Assembly (NCBI GenBank): GCA_011947345.1
Contig: JAAVTG010000531.1
Span: forward strand, 1,054,001 to 1,118,000
Length of the DNA stretch: 64,000 nt
Reading direction: 5' to 3'
Source of the DNA: Phytophthora quininea
Lineage: Eukaryota; Oomycota; Peronosporomycetes; Peronosporales; Peronosporaceae
Within the stretch, counting starts at the first letter, position 1, and every line of letters starts with the position of its first letter. The notes beneath the pieces were generated by a model. It was not told the DNA's origin. It worked only from the letters and a program-made list of their open reading frames with translations, and did no database searches. Shown piece after piece: positions 13,301 through 25,297 of this stretch. Both the position numbers and the translations under genes were made by a program.

Positions 13301-14856
13301 GTGGTCCCAACCATCTTGTCGAAGCGGCTGAATGGTCTGATTGAACGTCGTAAACAATCGCACGATGAGAAAGGGATTAAAGCCTTTAGCGATCTTAGAG
13401 TAGGCTCACGAGTTGAAGCGCGGGACAGTCACAACGAATGGCATTCTGGCACGGTAATCGAGGTAGCAGCCAACAGCGAATCTCCACAGGAACGACAGGA
13501 GCGCAAATTAAGCGGCAAGCAACGTCGAACACGAGTCTGTGTCCACTTCGACACCTTCAGCAGCAAGTACAACAAGTGGTTTACAGAGCGTGACTGGATG
13601 GCCAAGCGCTTGGCAGCATCGCATACGCGTAAACCAAAGTCTACGGAGGTGTTTGAGGTACAAGTTGTGCATCGATTCGCGTCGCCTTCTAGAAAATCAG
13701 ATGAAGGACAACCCAGTGGTGATCATTCGACTGGTAAGCTACCAAGGAGCCGAAAACTGGAGGGTTCAGATACGTACGAGCCGCAATCATTGAACGTTTT
13801 CGGCACGCCACTGTTTGTGACCATTGCTTCGGACAAGACAGTGCAGGATATGCACCAGGCACTCCTGTTGCAGACAGCTCGCTTCTGGCGAGGGTTCGAC
13901 GAGTGGGACGCCAATTCGAATGGAACTGACGGATCGCAACAGCAAAATAGCAATGGCGAGGAGGGGTTGGCGAGTCGTGTCAAACGAATCTGCCCTACAG
14001 TGTCCGCATCGTAAACTTGGAGGATTTAGCGAGTGATCCTGGCGAACCGCTTCCGTATGACTCGAGCGCCCTGCTTCAGCACTTCTCGACACGCAGTGTC
14101 CTCGCACTGGACTGGATTGACCAGAACGAATACTCCAGTCGTGAACTGCGTGTACGTGACGACATCCCTTTCGACGTGGCGGAGGCTGCGAAAACCGAGG
14201 TGGACTTGCGTAAAGACCTTGAAACATTTGGCTCGCGACATCAACAACCGAAGGAGTCTGAGGAGAATTCGTCGTCGCTTGATGACAACAGTCCCCCACA
14301 TCACGCTGTGCCGCTGGCGAAGTGTATGGACGCTCTGATGCGCGAGGAGGCCATTTCTTTAGAAGATCGTTGGGTCTGCGAGCGGTGTGGTGTGCCTCGC
14401 GCAGGTTCACGTCGTTCCGCTATCTGGCGGCTTCCTGATCTTGTTATGGTGCAGCTCAAGCGTTTTCAGTATCTCGAAAACCAACACAAACAAAAAGTTC
14501 GGGCGCTAGTGGACTTCCCTCTCAAGGGACTCGACTTCTCGCGTTGGATGGGCCACCAAGTTGATGAAGCGGCATCCGTGTACGATCTGTATGCTGTAGC
14601 TAACCACGTCGGTGGGCTTACACGGGGCCATTACACAGCGTACTGCAGATACGATGCCGATTTCCCAGAGAGCACGGCACTATTCACTGCAAAAGACGCC
14701 AACGGAGACGTCCAGTGCCCTGATTTGTGGTTCCGCTTTGACGATGAGAAAGTGTCAGAAATCGCACCGGGTGATGTCGTTACGGACGCTGCATATGTAC
14801 TCTTCTACAAGCGCCGAACGCTCTCTTCGCACAGCGTTCTTCGATACGCTCTGTAG
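10362..14856 (+). CDS. Ubiquitin-specific protease (USP) with EF-hand and DUSP regions
   Basis: Intronless, about 1,498 residues after two one-base repairs. It cleaves ubiquitin from substrates as a papain-like cysteine protease. The N-terminal third has an EF-hand (AFDTDKSGAVEFDEL, about residues 140-155), as in USP32-type enzymes, then a DUSP-like region (SWWTQWRQYV onwards; GLVEGKDFVLVSAPVWRRL). The USP fold opens with the Cys box GLINMGNTCFMNSALQCF (catalytic Cys near 664), continues with Gln-less helices and YDSHEFM, and ends with the His box GGLTRGHYTAYCRYD (His near 1423) and WFRFDDEKV. A CxxC pair (CATCGE, CERCGV) marks the zinc fingers. A Tudor-like insert (VGSRVEARD...WHSGTVIEV) sits inside the catalytic domain near 13.4 kb. 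Frame breaks are at GGGG 11819-11822 and CCC 13993-13995. The start is the ATG at 10362, followed by a basic segment. All three catalytic elements are present, so it should be active. Confidence 0.88.
11328..11351 (+). repeat. Short CAG/CAA polyglutamine tract
   Basis: Eight consecutive glutamine codons (CAG and CAA mixed) in the linker between the EF-hand and DUSP regions of the ubiquitin protease. Codon interruption by CAA would limit slippage. The tract sits in a low-complexity Q/E/K-rich linker, not in a folded domain. Confidence 0.9.
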
Positions 14857-15085
14857 GTGCAATCTGTAGCGATACAATAACATGACAAAATAGTGTTTCC
14901 TTTCCAGCGAAGCAGGGTCGTCTTCCTTCGATTCACCACACTTACTTGACTTTCTACCAAAAACAACACGCACCCCTTGTTCGTTCATACAGTTGTTCTC
15001 GTCGTCATAAACACCTTCGAAGCACACTCAAATGCCACAGAGGAACTCTGTCGAAAGTGCACCGTTGGTGCTGCTCACAGCCGCG

Positions 15086-18000
15086 CTATTGCGAGTGCGC
15101 CGAACTTCTTGTTCCAGTCGTGCTATCGTCTGGTGTGCTCGGTGTAGTCTTGCTCGAAGCGTCGATCGCTCCAGTGCCAATCGCTGGATGGTCTCGTCGG
15201 GCTATGAAAATCGAGGGACAAAATGCGAATGGAACCGCAAGAGGGCGGCGTCCAGAGGCAGAGGCAGAAGCACCAGAGGAGTCGTCAGCACCCCATGACC
15301 AGCTGCGGACTACTACAAAAAGAAATCACCACACAGCACAGCCCAGCACAGGCTCAACACGCCAGCATTAGACTCCAGAACAGGACCAAGTGCAGGCGCA
15401 TTGAGCCCATGAAGAGACTGCCACTTACGTACTTTAGCGAGGGCCGCGCCATCTACGTCCGACGCGCTGAAATCGGTACTGCCGGTGGACCCGCTCCGTT
15501 GTAGTCTAAGAGTGGCGATTTCATGCCGCAAGCGCGTCAATTCGTTGACGCGTTCCTTGTTGTCGTCACTTGGAGTGTCCGAGTCCTTCTTATCCTCAGC
15601 TGCCGCCACCAGTAATGAAGATAACAACTGGAGGTTGGCGCCACTACGCTGCCGCTTACCTTGGAGGTCACGCACCGTTTCGAGGAGCTTTGCGTTGTCC
15701 GCCAAAGCGTGGTCTAGTAAAGTCTGCAGTTTGACGGGGGTTCGTTGCTGCCGGTCTCGGGTAGTTCTGATGTCGTCGAAGCCGATTGCGCTGATTTCGC
15801 TTCCCGCTCTAAATCCTCAATCCTTCTTTGCGCAGCTTGTAATGCGCCATCCAGTTGCTGTTTTTCAATATCGCCGTCTAAGGAGTCGCTGCTGTTACGA
15901 AGACTGTCTTCCAAACGCTCTACCTCTCGTCTGGCGACTTCTTGCTCGTGCTCTAGAGCGCGCGTGTCCTCAGCTGCCTTCTCTTCCAATACTCTGGCCA
16001 TTTCATCACGCTGCGAGCGAACCGTGAGCTCTAACTCCCCAATTGCCTGCGGAGCTCATGTTCGGCTTGACGTTGCTTAGCCTCATCGTCCGCAGCCAAG
16101 GCACGTAGATCCTGAAGTTTGTACTCTGCAAATTTAGCGGCAGTATTCGAGGTTTCGAGGTCCTCCTGCGTCGTTTGCAGCTCCTTCTCCAGACGCTGGA
16201 TCGCATCTTGGTAGCGATCAAGTTTCTGCTCAAGGCGCGAACTGAGCATATTGACGCGCCGAATCTCGCGGTATGTGTCGCTAACACCCCCGTCACCGTC
16301 TTCACTAGGCTCGAACCCATCGACGGAGTTACAGTCATCGTTGATGTCGTCCTCGTCGTAACTCAGCGAGTTGTCCTCCGTCAGAACCGAGGAGCCGGAC
16401 TTCGGGCTAGGTGGACTGCACAGCACGGGTCTCTTTGTATGTACGAGCTCTGTGACTTCATCGTACAGTGAACGGTATACGTTCAGAAGCTCCTGCATCT
16501 CCTGCACTTCTTCGCTGGGCAAAGTCGAAATTTCGTCGACTTTAGCTTGCTGCTCCTCTCCTTCAACATCTTGCACGGCTTCTAACCGAACAGCGTCGCT
16601 CATACGTCGGCGTTCTTCTTCGACGAATGCCTTCCACTCTAGCAACTCGCAGAGTTCACGGCGGATGAGGTCATTCTCGGCTTCGGCCTCTTCAGACCGC
16701 CGAAGCAGTTCATCAATGCGGTGCTGCTGCTCGTTGATTTTCTTTTCAGCTCACGTTCGCGCTTCTCTGAAGCTGCAAGTGCTGCAGCAGCTTCATCGTC
16801 GTCAGCAGAGTGCTCCTGGTTGTCAACATGATGATAGCGATTCGTATATCGCTTTGGAGCTGGTAACATTGACATCCGTGGAGCCTGCAGTTTGCTTGGT
16901 TTAAGTTGGCGAGAATGTCGCCCATATTTGTACCGATCGGGATCGAACGTGACCTCTTTGTACTCTTCAAAACGGCAAATCATGCGGTAGAGTAGCATCT
17001 CAAGACGGTCGCAGCGAACTACAATCGCGTCATGCTCGAGTTGTTGAGGCTCTTCCCCTCCTCGACCAGGTCTGTTGCCGCCAAGGCGCCGCTTGCGCTT
17101 AGCAGTTTCTGCATCATTTCCAAAGCCGGCTCCCATCTATTCTGTTTCTTTGCCTCCTGCGCTCGTGCTTCCGCTTCTGCCTCTGCAATTACACGCAGTC
17201 GCATCAAGTGTTCCTCCTTTGAAGAGTCAACGTCACTTGAACTGCCGGTTGAAGAGCCAGAAGCACCGATACTGCTCCGCAAAGCCGCAATTTCTTGGTG
17301 AAGCTTTTCAATCTGCTGCTTCAGCACCGGCACAAGGGAATCAGCGTCCTCGTTCTGCACAGCGTTGTTCTTGATGAACTTCGCGCGCTGTGCAAACTTC
17401 AGAGTACTCAACGTTTCGGTAAAGTATTTCTCTTCGGGAGCGATGGTGGCAACGATACTCGTAATGGCGTTGCCACCCAGCGCATCGCGTAGAAGAAACG
17501 TAAGTTTGGAGTCTCGGTAGTGGACGTGCCTTTTCTGACCGTTGCTTACATCCACAAGAGCCATAATAACATTCCCTAGGGCGGACAGCGATTTGTTAAT
17601 CTGTGCGGCCTCCTTTAATCGTTTGCCGTGAACTCGGGTCTGTCGTTGCTTTTCGCTGCCTGCTAGGTCCACCAAATGCAGGCATGATCGACGCGTGCGA
17701 CGAACGCCTGCCGACGTACGTTCCTCCAAAACCAACTTAATCGAGAAAACAGCGTGAGACCGGGAACTTTCGCGGTTCATATCTGTCGCCGAGATATGCC
17801 GGTTCTGGGAGCCGAGCTGTAGCAGCGTCAACGCCTCTTCTTCACTGCCCACATCAATTTCCCGCAGTTGGTCCACGTACATTTCCTTGTTTCGGTCTTC
17901 ACGCAGACTTTTCGGTTGTTGGGCAGCCTGCGACCCACTCGGTTCTAGCAAGTCGAAAATCTTCTCGTTATAAATCTCAAGATACGAGCACGCCAACGTA

Positions 18001-18825
18001 TATTGCAATGCTCGCTCCTGCTCATCCCCATTGTAAAACGCAACATTGCGCTCCCTCGACAGCGCTGCAAGGCGTTGGAACAAGTAATCCAAAATACGCG
18101 GCGTGAGTCCTCGCATCGGCGACATTCTCAGCTCATGTACGTTGGCGGTAGCTCCACCCAGCATCGTGAACGTCTTTCCGGACCCCGTCTGTCCATAGGC
18201 GAAAATGCTTCCGTTGTATCCCTGGATGGTATTCTCAACGGCCGCCAGTCCCGCATCCTGGAAAATATCGTCCTGCGGACAGTTCTCTTCAAACACTTTA
18301 TCGAAGCCAAACCTCTTTTCCTGCTGAGAGGAGGGCGCCAGCGTCACTCCTCGTTGGTCGGGCGCCACCTCCAGACATTTCTTCTGGTCTCGGCCAGTGG
18401 ACGGTCTGATGCGCAGCAGCACGCGGATATTGTCCGACTGGGTGGCTGGTTCTTCACTAGAGTCGAAGGGCGAGGCTTTGGGGGCCTCTGGGACTGGAAG
18501 CTGCACGATTTTCACTGGCGGGGCCTGGATTTCCTCCTCTGCTGCAGCCTGGTTATTCTGTTGATGAGCAGGGAACTGCAGCTTCTTGGACGTCTTCTGG
18601 GGTTGTACTGGGGACCTGTTGGGCCTAGCGAGGCCGGAGCTTGTTGTTGGAGCCGCGATACCCGTCCTGGAAGCCCCGAACCCTGCTGTGGGAGGAGCCA
18701 GGAAGGACGACTTGGCCGTCGACCTGGCCCCAGGCCCAGGAATGCTGCAACAAAATGTTATTTAGTGTACAGGGTTGTATATTGTTGAAGGATGCAGGGG
18801 CGCACCGAGAGGACGGGAAGGGCAT
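15086..18825 (-). CDS. Kinesin-12 (KIF15)-like motor protein
   Basis: About 1,190 residues: an N-terminal motor (roughly residues 70-420) and a long coiled-coil stalk. The P-loop GQTGSGKTFTM, switch I NRESSRSHAVFS and switch II LVDLAGSEK are all intact. ALVDVSNGQKRHVHYRDSKL and ETLSTLKFAQRAK favour the kinesin-12/KIF15 group, plus-end motors of spindle microtubules. Start: ATG at 18825 in a short first exon, joined by an intron at 18745-18805 (GTGCGC donor, TTGCAG acceptor; phases match) to a Pro/Ser/Thr-rich leader. A second intron near 15430-15307 precedes a short C-terminal exon; the stop at 15086 is tentative. Frame breaks in homopolymers at 17055-17058, 16743-16746, 16037-16040 and 15736-15740 split the stalk; repairing each by one base gives continuous heptad-rich sequence. 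Confidence 0.87.
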
Positions 18826-20014
18826 GGGCTGACGCTGCTTCTCTCGCTGTCTGACTGTTTGCGGGGCTCGTGTAACTGCAGGAAGCCGAGGCAAGAACAC
18901 GCAGCAAGGCGAGTGCGCACTGCTTGCGCCGATTTCAAACTGAACGTTGTGATTCGTGGAAATTCCTCCGCCACTTTTTGCACGGTTGGGGACTGAATAT
19001 GCAGATGAAGAGCTTCCTTCGCCACCCAGACCGAGGCGCTCTGCAGTATAGAGCAGATGGCGTTGACAAATATGGAGACTAGTGGCTGTTGCTTTAGGCG
19101 GCTGGGGATTTTGTGGCAAGGTTTCCTGATCCTTGGTTACGAGTGGTTGCTGTACGCTGTGGACCCCCGCATAATGGCATTTCCCAGTACCGAGAATTCA
19201 AGCAATGGCACCAAGTTCTTCGCCCCAACATTATGTCGTTCTACCAAAGCGAGATGTATGAATCGGCAGCTTCGAGCGAAGCTAATCAGGATGCCGGTGC
19301 GGCAAAGCTCTGTGCGGTTGTTGGCGCCGGCATGCTCATTGACAAGAGCAAGTCTGTGCATTGTATCGAGAAAGAAATACCGTGAAGAAAGATATGCGAC
19401 GCTGCCCATTCCGAGCTCACGCGAAGCAGTGCTGGCGGAGGGGCATGGGACTGAAAGATGGTGGAGATGTCACTTGATTTTTGAGGGCTCATTTCAGTAT
19501 TGAGTTTACCCCCAAACAACAGTCGATGACTCCGTTTGTACTGAATACGGGCCGACAGCGCGGCAACAAAATATCGGGTCGGTCTCAATTGTTTGTATGG
19601 TTCTCTCCAAGATTCGGAAATGCATAATAGTTCACATCCTAAATGCAGTGAATCGCGAAAAGGGCGTCTAACAACGTGGATATTGGCGACAGAACCACCG
19701 CTAACACCAACATTGGCTTGAAGTTCTGGTTGGAGAAGAAAGCGAACGCTTTTCTCAAAGCCGCTTTCCAAGCTAAATGATCTTACCCTGAAAATGATTT
19801 TGGTACCATCTTGCTGAGGCATCAACCTCGCGAAACCTCGGTCGTGTCAAATATAGGCCAACAGGGCCACCCAGAAAAAGTATTTGACTGGTAAAAACAT
19901 GTTGTCGGCCTATTCTGAGCGTTGACCCCGTCGTCGGTCATCACTCCGACCTGGCCGCCTGAGCTGCCTGCAATTCACGTTGCCACGCAGACGACACAAG
20001 TGCCTACCTTCGTG
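18826..20014. other. Intergenic region with no supported gene
   Basis: This interval lies between the divergent kinesin and Bax-inhibitor genes. Open frames exist on both strands (for example minus strand 19286-19825), but they lack recognisable domains, sensible start contexts and splice signals. Upstream coding-like sequence of the membrane protein gene may begin at 19922 or at an ATG at 19899 if one base is missing. I see no transposon ends, RNA gene or repeat here. Confidence 0.5.
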
Positions 20015-21152
20015 ATGAACCCGCCGAATCGAAGCCCTTCGGCAAGAGTAGCTGTCGACCTTGGTCAGACAGAGGCTGGTACATGGGGAGCAGGATCCCG
20101 ACAACCCGAACGACGGCCTCGACCGCGGTCGTACTGGCGACGGCGGTACGAGCTCTGGGTCCGCAGCGACGATGAAAACGACAACCGGTCCCGAAAGGCT
20201 TACGCCCCCGGCACCATCGCCATGCTGCCGGTGTCCATGCAGATCGCTTTCAGACGAAAGATGCTGTCGATTTTCGGGATGCAACTGATGCTGCTCACGG
20301 TGCTCGTGGCCGCACTCACCTAAACTCGACGCTGAATGAATTCATCGTGAGCAGGTTCAAAAGGACAATCGATTTGTTGGGGCCCCTGGTTGGTTCGATC
20401 GTATCGCTGTCAGCGGTTTATCTCGTGCGCACTCGGTTCCCGCTCAACTATGCCATGGTGACAGCCTTCAGCTTCGTGCTGAGCCTCCTCGTGGCAGCAG
20501 TGCAGACCTGGTTGGAAACACCCGCAGGCCTTTTCTGCTGCGGGTTCACGTTCGTCGCCGTGCTCGTCATGATCGCGCTGGCAGGACTTTCCTACCGCTA
20601 CCAAGGGGACTCGATACCGACTGGACCAAGTACGGGCCAAGCGGCAGGCAATGAGGGTGAGGTCGTGCTTCGGTCTTCGCTGTTTTCCGGCTGCATAGCG
20701 TTTGCCGTGGCGGCCATATTGTCGTTCATACTGTACGGGATTGTAGGCGGTGGTGACAGCTTCGTAACGCTGCGGGCGTTGGGGTACTCGCTGGCGCTGG
20801 AGCTGGTGCTCATCGTCTGGTTCTCGTACGACGCCAGTAGCATGTATAGCATCTTGACCCCGGACGAGTACATGAGCGGCGTCGTGTACTTCTACGTGGA
20901 CCTGATCGTGCTCACGTGCGCCGCCTTCTTTTAGCCGGCATCATGTTCGTGGCCGCCATGTTTTGCCCCACGGCAAGCTTCGGCTACTGCAACTGCAATG
21001 GCTGCCTGTGCTTCAGTCGCAACCGTAACGACGATGACACCGACGGCGCGGGGGTGATCCCCTACGTCGTCGATGAGGACGGAGTCGTCTCCTACGCCAC
21101 CGCTCGACGCTATTCAGCTCCTGGCGATGTCGAGCGCGGAGATGTCGAGTAA
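20015..21152 (+). CDS. TMBIM / Bax inhibitor-1 family multi-pass membrane protein (lifeguard-like)
   Basis: About 379 residues from the ATG at 20015. Members are seven-helix ER, Golgi or mitochondrial membrane proteins linked to calcium leak and cell-death control. A hydrophilic N-terminus of about 75 residues precedes MQIAFRRKMLSIFGMQLMLL (first helix), then a run of strongly hydrophobic segments. The segment ILTPDEYMSGVVYFYVDLIV matches the family's conserved D-E-Y...-Y-x-D-I element before the last helix. A short Cys-rich and acidic tail (YCNCNGCLCF) follows. Two frame breaks, at CC 20319-20320 and TTTT 20929-20932, interrupt helices; adding one base at each restores them. The start is uncertain: in-frame sequence continues upstream to 19922, and an out-of-frame ATG at 19899 could be the true start if another base is missing. 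Confidence 0.8.
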
Positions 21153-21249
21153 GGATAACTACATTACATGGAATATACATCTTCAACTTACCGACCATCA
21201 CTCCTAATAGTACCATTTCAATTGGTACAAGTTCAAATTTCCCGCGTCA

Positions 21250-22256
21250 ATGGCGGAGGAGTGGCAGCTCGTGTCCCGACGACGCGGCAAGCCTCGCGTT
21301 ACTGCGACGTCATCGACTGCAGCTCGTGAAGAAGTGGTGGAGCCTGTGGCGGAGGTTTCACAGCACAAGCAGAAGCTAATAACTCGCCGAGTGCGAGCCA
21401 TCGCTGACGTGTTGGCAGTCTCCAAGCTGCTCCAGGATGCGCTGCAAGTGATTGGAAAGCAGTTTGAGCTGAAGGCGCAAGGTGGAGATGACCACAAAGC
21501 TCCAGTCGATGTTGGTAACCATGTGACCCTCGTTGGGTACGGTCTGGGCAGTTTTTGTGCGTCGTCCAATGCGGTGCACCAACTGGGCTTGCTAGTGGCC
21601 TTGACTGAAGCTCTTGGAGAACACCAGAGTGCCGAGATCTTCGATCCAGCAATGAACAAGGTGGACGCAACACTCAGGACGTTCAATGCAACGGAACTAA
21701 CGGGTTTCTGTTCTGTAGAGCGACGTTGCCATTGCAGGAGCTTCCAGTTGAAAGTTCTCCAGGAGAACGAGCATGGCAAGCGGAGAGTGCAGGGCAGAAC
21801 AGTGTTCTTTATGCCGCACTGTGGGAAAGCGCTGTATCAAAACGTGCTAGCGTGCAATTGGGGCTCTGCGATACAGGACGTCGTCGTTATTGGGAATAGG
21901 TGAAGATGTAAAAAATGCTGCGTGGACGAAAGGCCGAACTCACTGATGTCATTCTTCGTTTCTGACGCAGCTTTTCGGCGTATGGAGACCGCGTACTCGC
22001 TGCGAAGGAGCGGCAGGAACTGGTTCTAGTTGACGTGCTGCCCTATTTGGAGGAGGTGCCGTTATCCTGCGGGGTGTCCAAGACCCACGACGAATTCGCT
22101 CGGTACGAGGCGGCTTTCAATGATCTGAGTGTGCACAGCTTTCCCTCTTCTTTGGTCGAGCGTGCACTACTCGACTCGAGGCTAAAAGACAAGATGGCTG
22201 CGTTAACAAGTGCTACGTACGACGAACAAGCGGAAACCAACTGGCCAACATTTTGA
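21250..22256 (+). CDS. SRR1-like domain protein
   Basis: About 311 residues in two exons. The SRR1 domain was named for a plant circadian regulator and is found across eukaryotes; its biochemical role is unknown. Family features are visible in order: YGLGSFCASSNAVHQLGLL, then IFDPAMNKVD, then TVFFMPHCGKALYQNVLACNW, and VVVIGNSF at the splice junction. The intron at 21900-21970 (GTGAAG donor, GACGCAG acceptor) completes the conserved GNSF-x-Y motif, which supports the model. The start is the ATG at 21250, followed by EEWQLVSRRRGK as in animal SRR1-like proteins. The reading frame is unbroken, one of the few longer genes here without an apparent indel. Confidence 0.85.
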
Positions 22257-22493
22257 CCACCACGCTGCTCATGGAGATTCTCAATGCGCTAGAACTTCTT
22301 ATTCAAACACGAAAAATGCCGAGGTGGCGTGTGAAACGACAGCAAACCGAGGAAGGAATTACTAAGCGAAACGACTCGGCAGTCCGGCGGCATCCCGGCG
22401 GCATCCCGTTTTTCGGGGAAGCTCCTGGGCCTGACCACAGTTCTGCATCATCGCAGCGAGCAGTAGCTACCACGGGAACGTTGCCGCCGCTAT

Positions 22494-22504
22494 TATAAAT
22501 ACGG
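22494..22504 (+). promoter_or_regulatory. TATA-like element upstream of the CAMK-type kinase
   Basis: The 11-mer TATAAATACGG lies 117 bases before the first in-frame ATG (22621) and about 200 before the preferred start (22705). The identical 11-mer occurs at 51611-51621 before another gene. Classical TATA boxes are reported to be uncommon in oomycete promoters, so function is inferred from sequence and position only. Confidence 0.4.
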
Positions 22505-22704
22505 GTCCCTCGCTGGCGTGTCGTCGCTAGGAGACCGCGTCCGTTTCCGTCACCGCTCGCTCGTTACCTGTTTGGTTTCCGATCCGCTGCGCACTTTCCA
22601 AGACGCCGTTAAGGTTGGTTATGACGTTTGCCCGGTGTCTTGGAGGAGAGCCCGACCACTTGTGTTGTGCAGCAGTCCCTGCCGAGATCGCGCCCGGCCC
22701 CCGC

Positions 22705-25196
22705 ATGAAAGTTCGCCAGATTCTGGGCTGGAACCGCCCCGCGACGCCCACGGGTCTCGCCATGTCCCCGCAGATCTCCAGCCAAAATGGTGGAAAGAAA
22801 GGATTCGCCAGCAGCTTCAGCAGTAGCAGCAACAATAAAGAGCACGAGGAGGAGGTCGTGTACGCCCCTTTCGAAGAGATGGGAAAGCCCTCCGCGACCG
22901 ACTTGTTGGCTCCGGAGCCGCCTCGAGCTGGGAACAACAACTTGGCTCTAGAACTGGAAGATCCCAGCACGAGCGCAGACCATGACGACAAGGGAAAAGG
23001 CCCAGAGGAACCGGAAGGCAAAGCCTCGATCTCTTCGATTCACTCGCCGCCGCAGCGCCCTGGAAGTCACAGTGTGACGGAAGCAGCCAAGACTCGCCCT
23101 CGAACCTCTCGATGCAGCAGCGACGACAGCAGCAATAGCACCGCTCCTTCGTCTCGAACAGCGTCCAACGCAGACCCGCCACAAATGTTGTCGGCCCCGT
23201 TGCCCCGAGTGACGTTCCGCAAGGGAGAAAAGAGCTTCTTGGATTTCCACCAGCACTACGCCATCACTCGACACTTGGGCGAAGGATCGTACTCGACGGT
23301 GAAGCAGGTGACACACCGCAAGAAAGGGGTTTCTATGCCTGCAAGATCGTCGACAAGCTCAGTCTTTCCGATGTGGATCGCTCGGCACTTTCGCACGAAG
23401 TCCGTGTGCTGGCCAGTGTCAGCCATATCAACATCATGCGGCTGTATGAGGTTATCGAGGACGACGCCAAGTGCTACTTGGTGACGGAGCTGGCTGAAGG
23501 GGGCGATCTATTTGATCGCATCGTCAAGCAGGGCAAGTTCCCAGAGCGTGAAGCGCAGAAGGTCACTGCTGCATTGGTGGAGGCGCTGCACTACTGTCAC
23601 GCCAACAGCATCATCCATCGAGATGTCAAGCCTGAAAACGTGCTGCTCTCCGGTGATGACGTGAAGCTCTGCGACTTTGGCTTTGCTAGACAACTGAACC
23701 ACCCAGACGAGCAAGCTACCGATTCGTGTGGAACGCCGGGCTATGCCGCCCCAGAAATCCTGGACGGACGTTCCTACGGACTTGAGGTCGACGTGTTCTC
23801 TCTTGGAGTGGTGGCGTACATCATGCTGTGTGGTTACCCACCGTTCCCAATGAAACTCGCTCAGTTGCGAACACACCGATTCAATGTTCGCTATCCGTCC
23901 AAGGATTGGGCTGCGATTCACCCTGACGTGAAGACGCTCATTTCCAAGATGCTGCACGTGGACCCGAAAGAGAGACCGTCCATGGCGGATCTTCGTTGCC
24001 ATCCCTGGATCAACGCAGGTCGAATCACTCTGGAACGTGTTCGCCGCGAAGGTGAAGAGCGTCGGCGGCTTGCATACCTCACTCGTCGCCAACAGGCTGC
24101 CTCAGCGATCCGTAAGAAACTTGTCATGGGCGGCTTTGAGGCGATTAAGTATGGACGCAACGGACTGCCACATCGAACGAAGCTCCGCTTATCAACCGAC
24201 GGCAAAGTCCTCAGCTGGCAACCGAAATTGTTCAAACGTGGCTTGCTGCGCTACCAGAACGCTCGCAGTTTTACCAGTTTGTTCGGTATTGGTACGAAAG
24301 AGCACCACAACAGCAGTAGCCAGCCAGATCTGCACGCGCCGAAACCGAACTCGAACCGAATCCCGAACGGCGGTCTTGTCGGCTCTCCTATTGATCACGA
24401 CCTGAGCGCAGGCGCCTCAACACCACGTTCAGTGGACAGCTCGAGTAGCTCGGCAAGTACGACGAGCAGCACGTCCGAGGCGATCAATGAGAAGAAAATG
24501 TGGTGGCGTTCACTTCGCCGAGAGCGTGGAGTGAAGACTGAGCGTACAGCAAGTGGAGGATTCACGCTTAACTTCCCGTCTCGACAGGCGGAAAGCACTC
24601 CGTCATCTCCCGTGTCGCCCGCAGCAGTGACAGCTCTGCGAATTCGAGCGCCATCTACCGGCTCAGACAGCCAAGAGATGACATCGTCGGCAACGTCACC
24701 GCTGGACGATTCGATCAAGCTGCACGACATTCGTCAAATGCTTGTCGGTGACAACGCGCCGTTCTTTGCCGGTCATGCTACCAACTTGCCCAATACTGCC
24801 AAGCGAGCGGTGGACCCAGCGTGTGTGCTGTCGGTGTGCACTCGATTCCGAGAGCTGCACTTGGAATTCACAAACGAAGGTGTGCGAGATGGCTTCATGT
24901 ACTTGCTCCAGCAAGCGACGTTACCACTTGAACAACCAGCGCAGATGCAGCCTCCGCGCTTGATGACGACGACTTCCATGCCGCCACCACCGCCTCAAAC
25001 TTTGGTCGATAAAACCCGCGGAACTAGCTCGACATCGACAATCGCGGATGCAGAGCAAAGGAAGCAACGCAGTGAAGAGGAGGCGACCTCGAAGACAGAC
25101 ACTGAGAGCGAACGCAGCAGTCGACCGGAGCTCGACGACGAAGATGTCAAGACCACAGCGAAGGAAGCTGTGGTAGGCAACAACCAGGATGAATGA
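22705..25196 (+). CDS. CAMK-type serine/threonine kinase with C-terminal PH-like domain
   Basis: About 830 residues, no introns. A Ser-rich N-terminal region of about 190 residues precedes the kinase domain (about 3260-4010 of the gene's local 23.2-24.0 kb stretch). The glycine loop LGEGSYSTVKQV, catalytic loop HRDVKPENVLL, DFGFARQL, GTPGYAAPE and the late-lobe CHPWI are all present, so it should be active. After the kinase a PH-like fold appears in two parts. KYGRNGLPHRTKLRL with VLSWQPK lies near 24.15 kb. VDPACVLSVCTRFRELHLEF with VRDGFMYLL lies near 24.85 kb, after an insert of about 190 mostly Ser/Thr-rich residues. One frame break at GGGG 23326-23329 removes the VAIK-type strand; adding one base gives GGFYACKIVDK, supplying the ATP-binding lysine. 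The ATG at 22621 is an alternative start with less natural-looking sequence. Confidence 0.87.
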
Positions 25197-25297
25197 AAAT
25201 GAGTTCAGCTTTTAACGATTAGTGTCGAGGTCGATCACTTTAAAAGAAAGCCGCGTTGACAATACTCGAGTCTTCTACTTCGATCTACTTCGCTAGC

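Noticed and set aside
18003..18788. Plus-strand frame of 261 codons
   Set aside because: Antisense to the kinesin motor domain, which has strong P-loop and switch motifs on the minus strand.
19286..19825. Minus-strand frame of 179 codons upstream of the kinesin
   Set aside because: No recognisable family, no plausible splice junction to the kinesin and no supporting start context; left as intergenic.
22527..23021. Minus-strand frame of 164 codons over the kinase N-terminus
   Set aside because: Low-complexity Ser/Leu shadow of the Ser/Ala-rich coding strand, with no domain.
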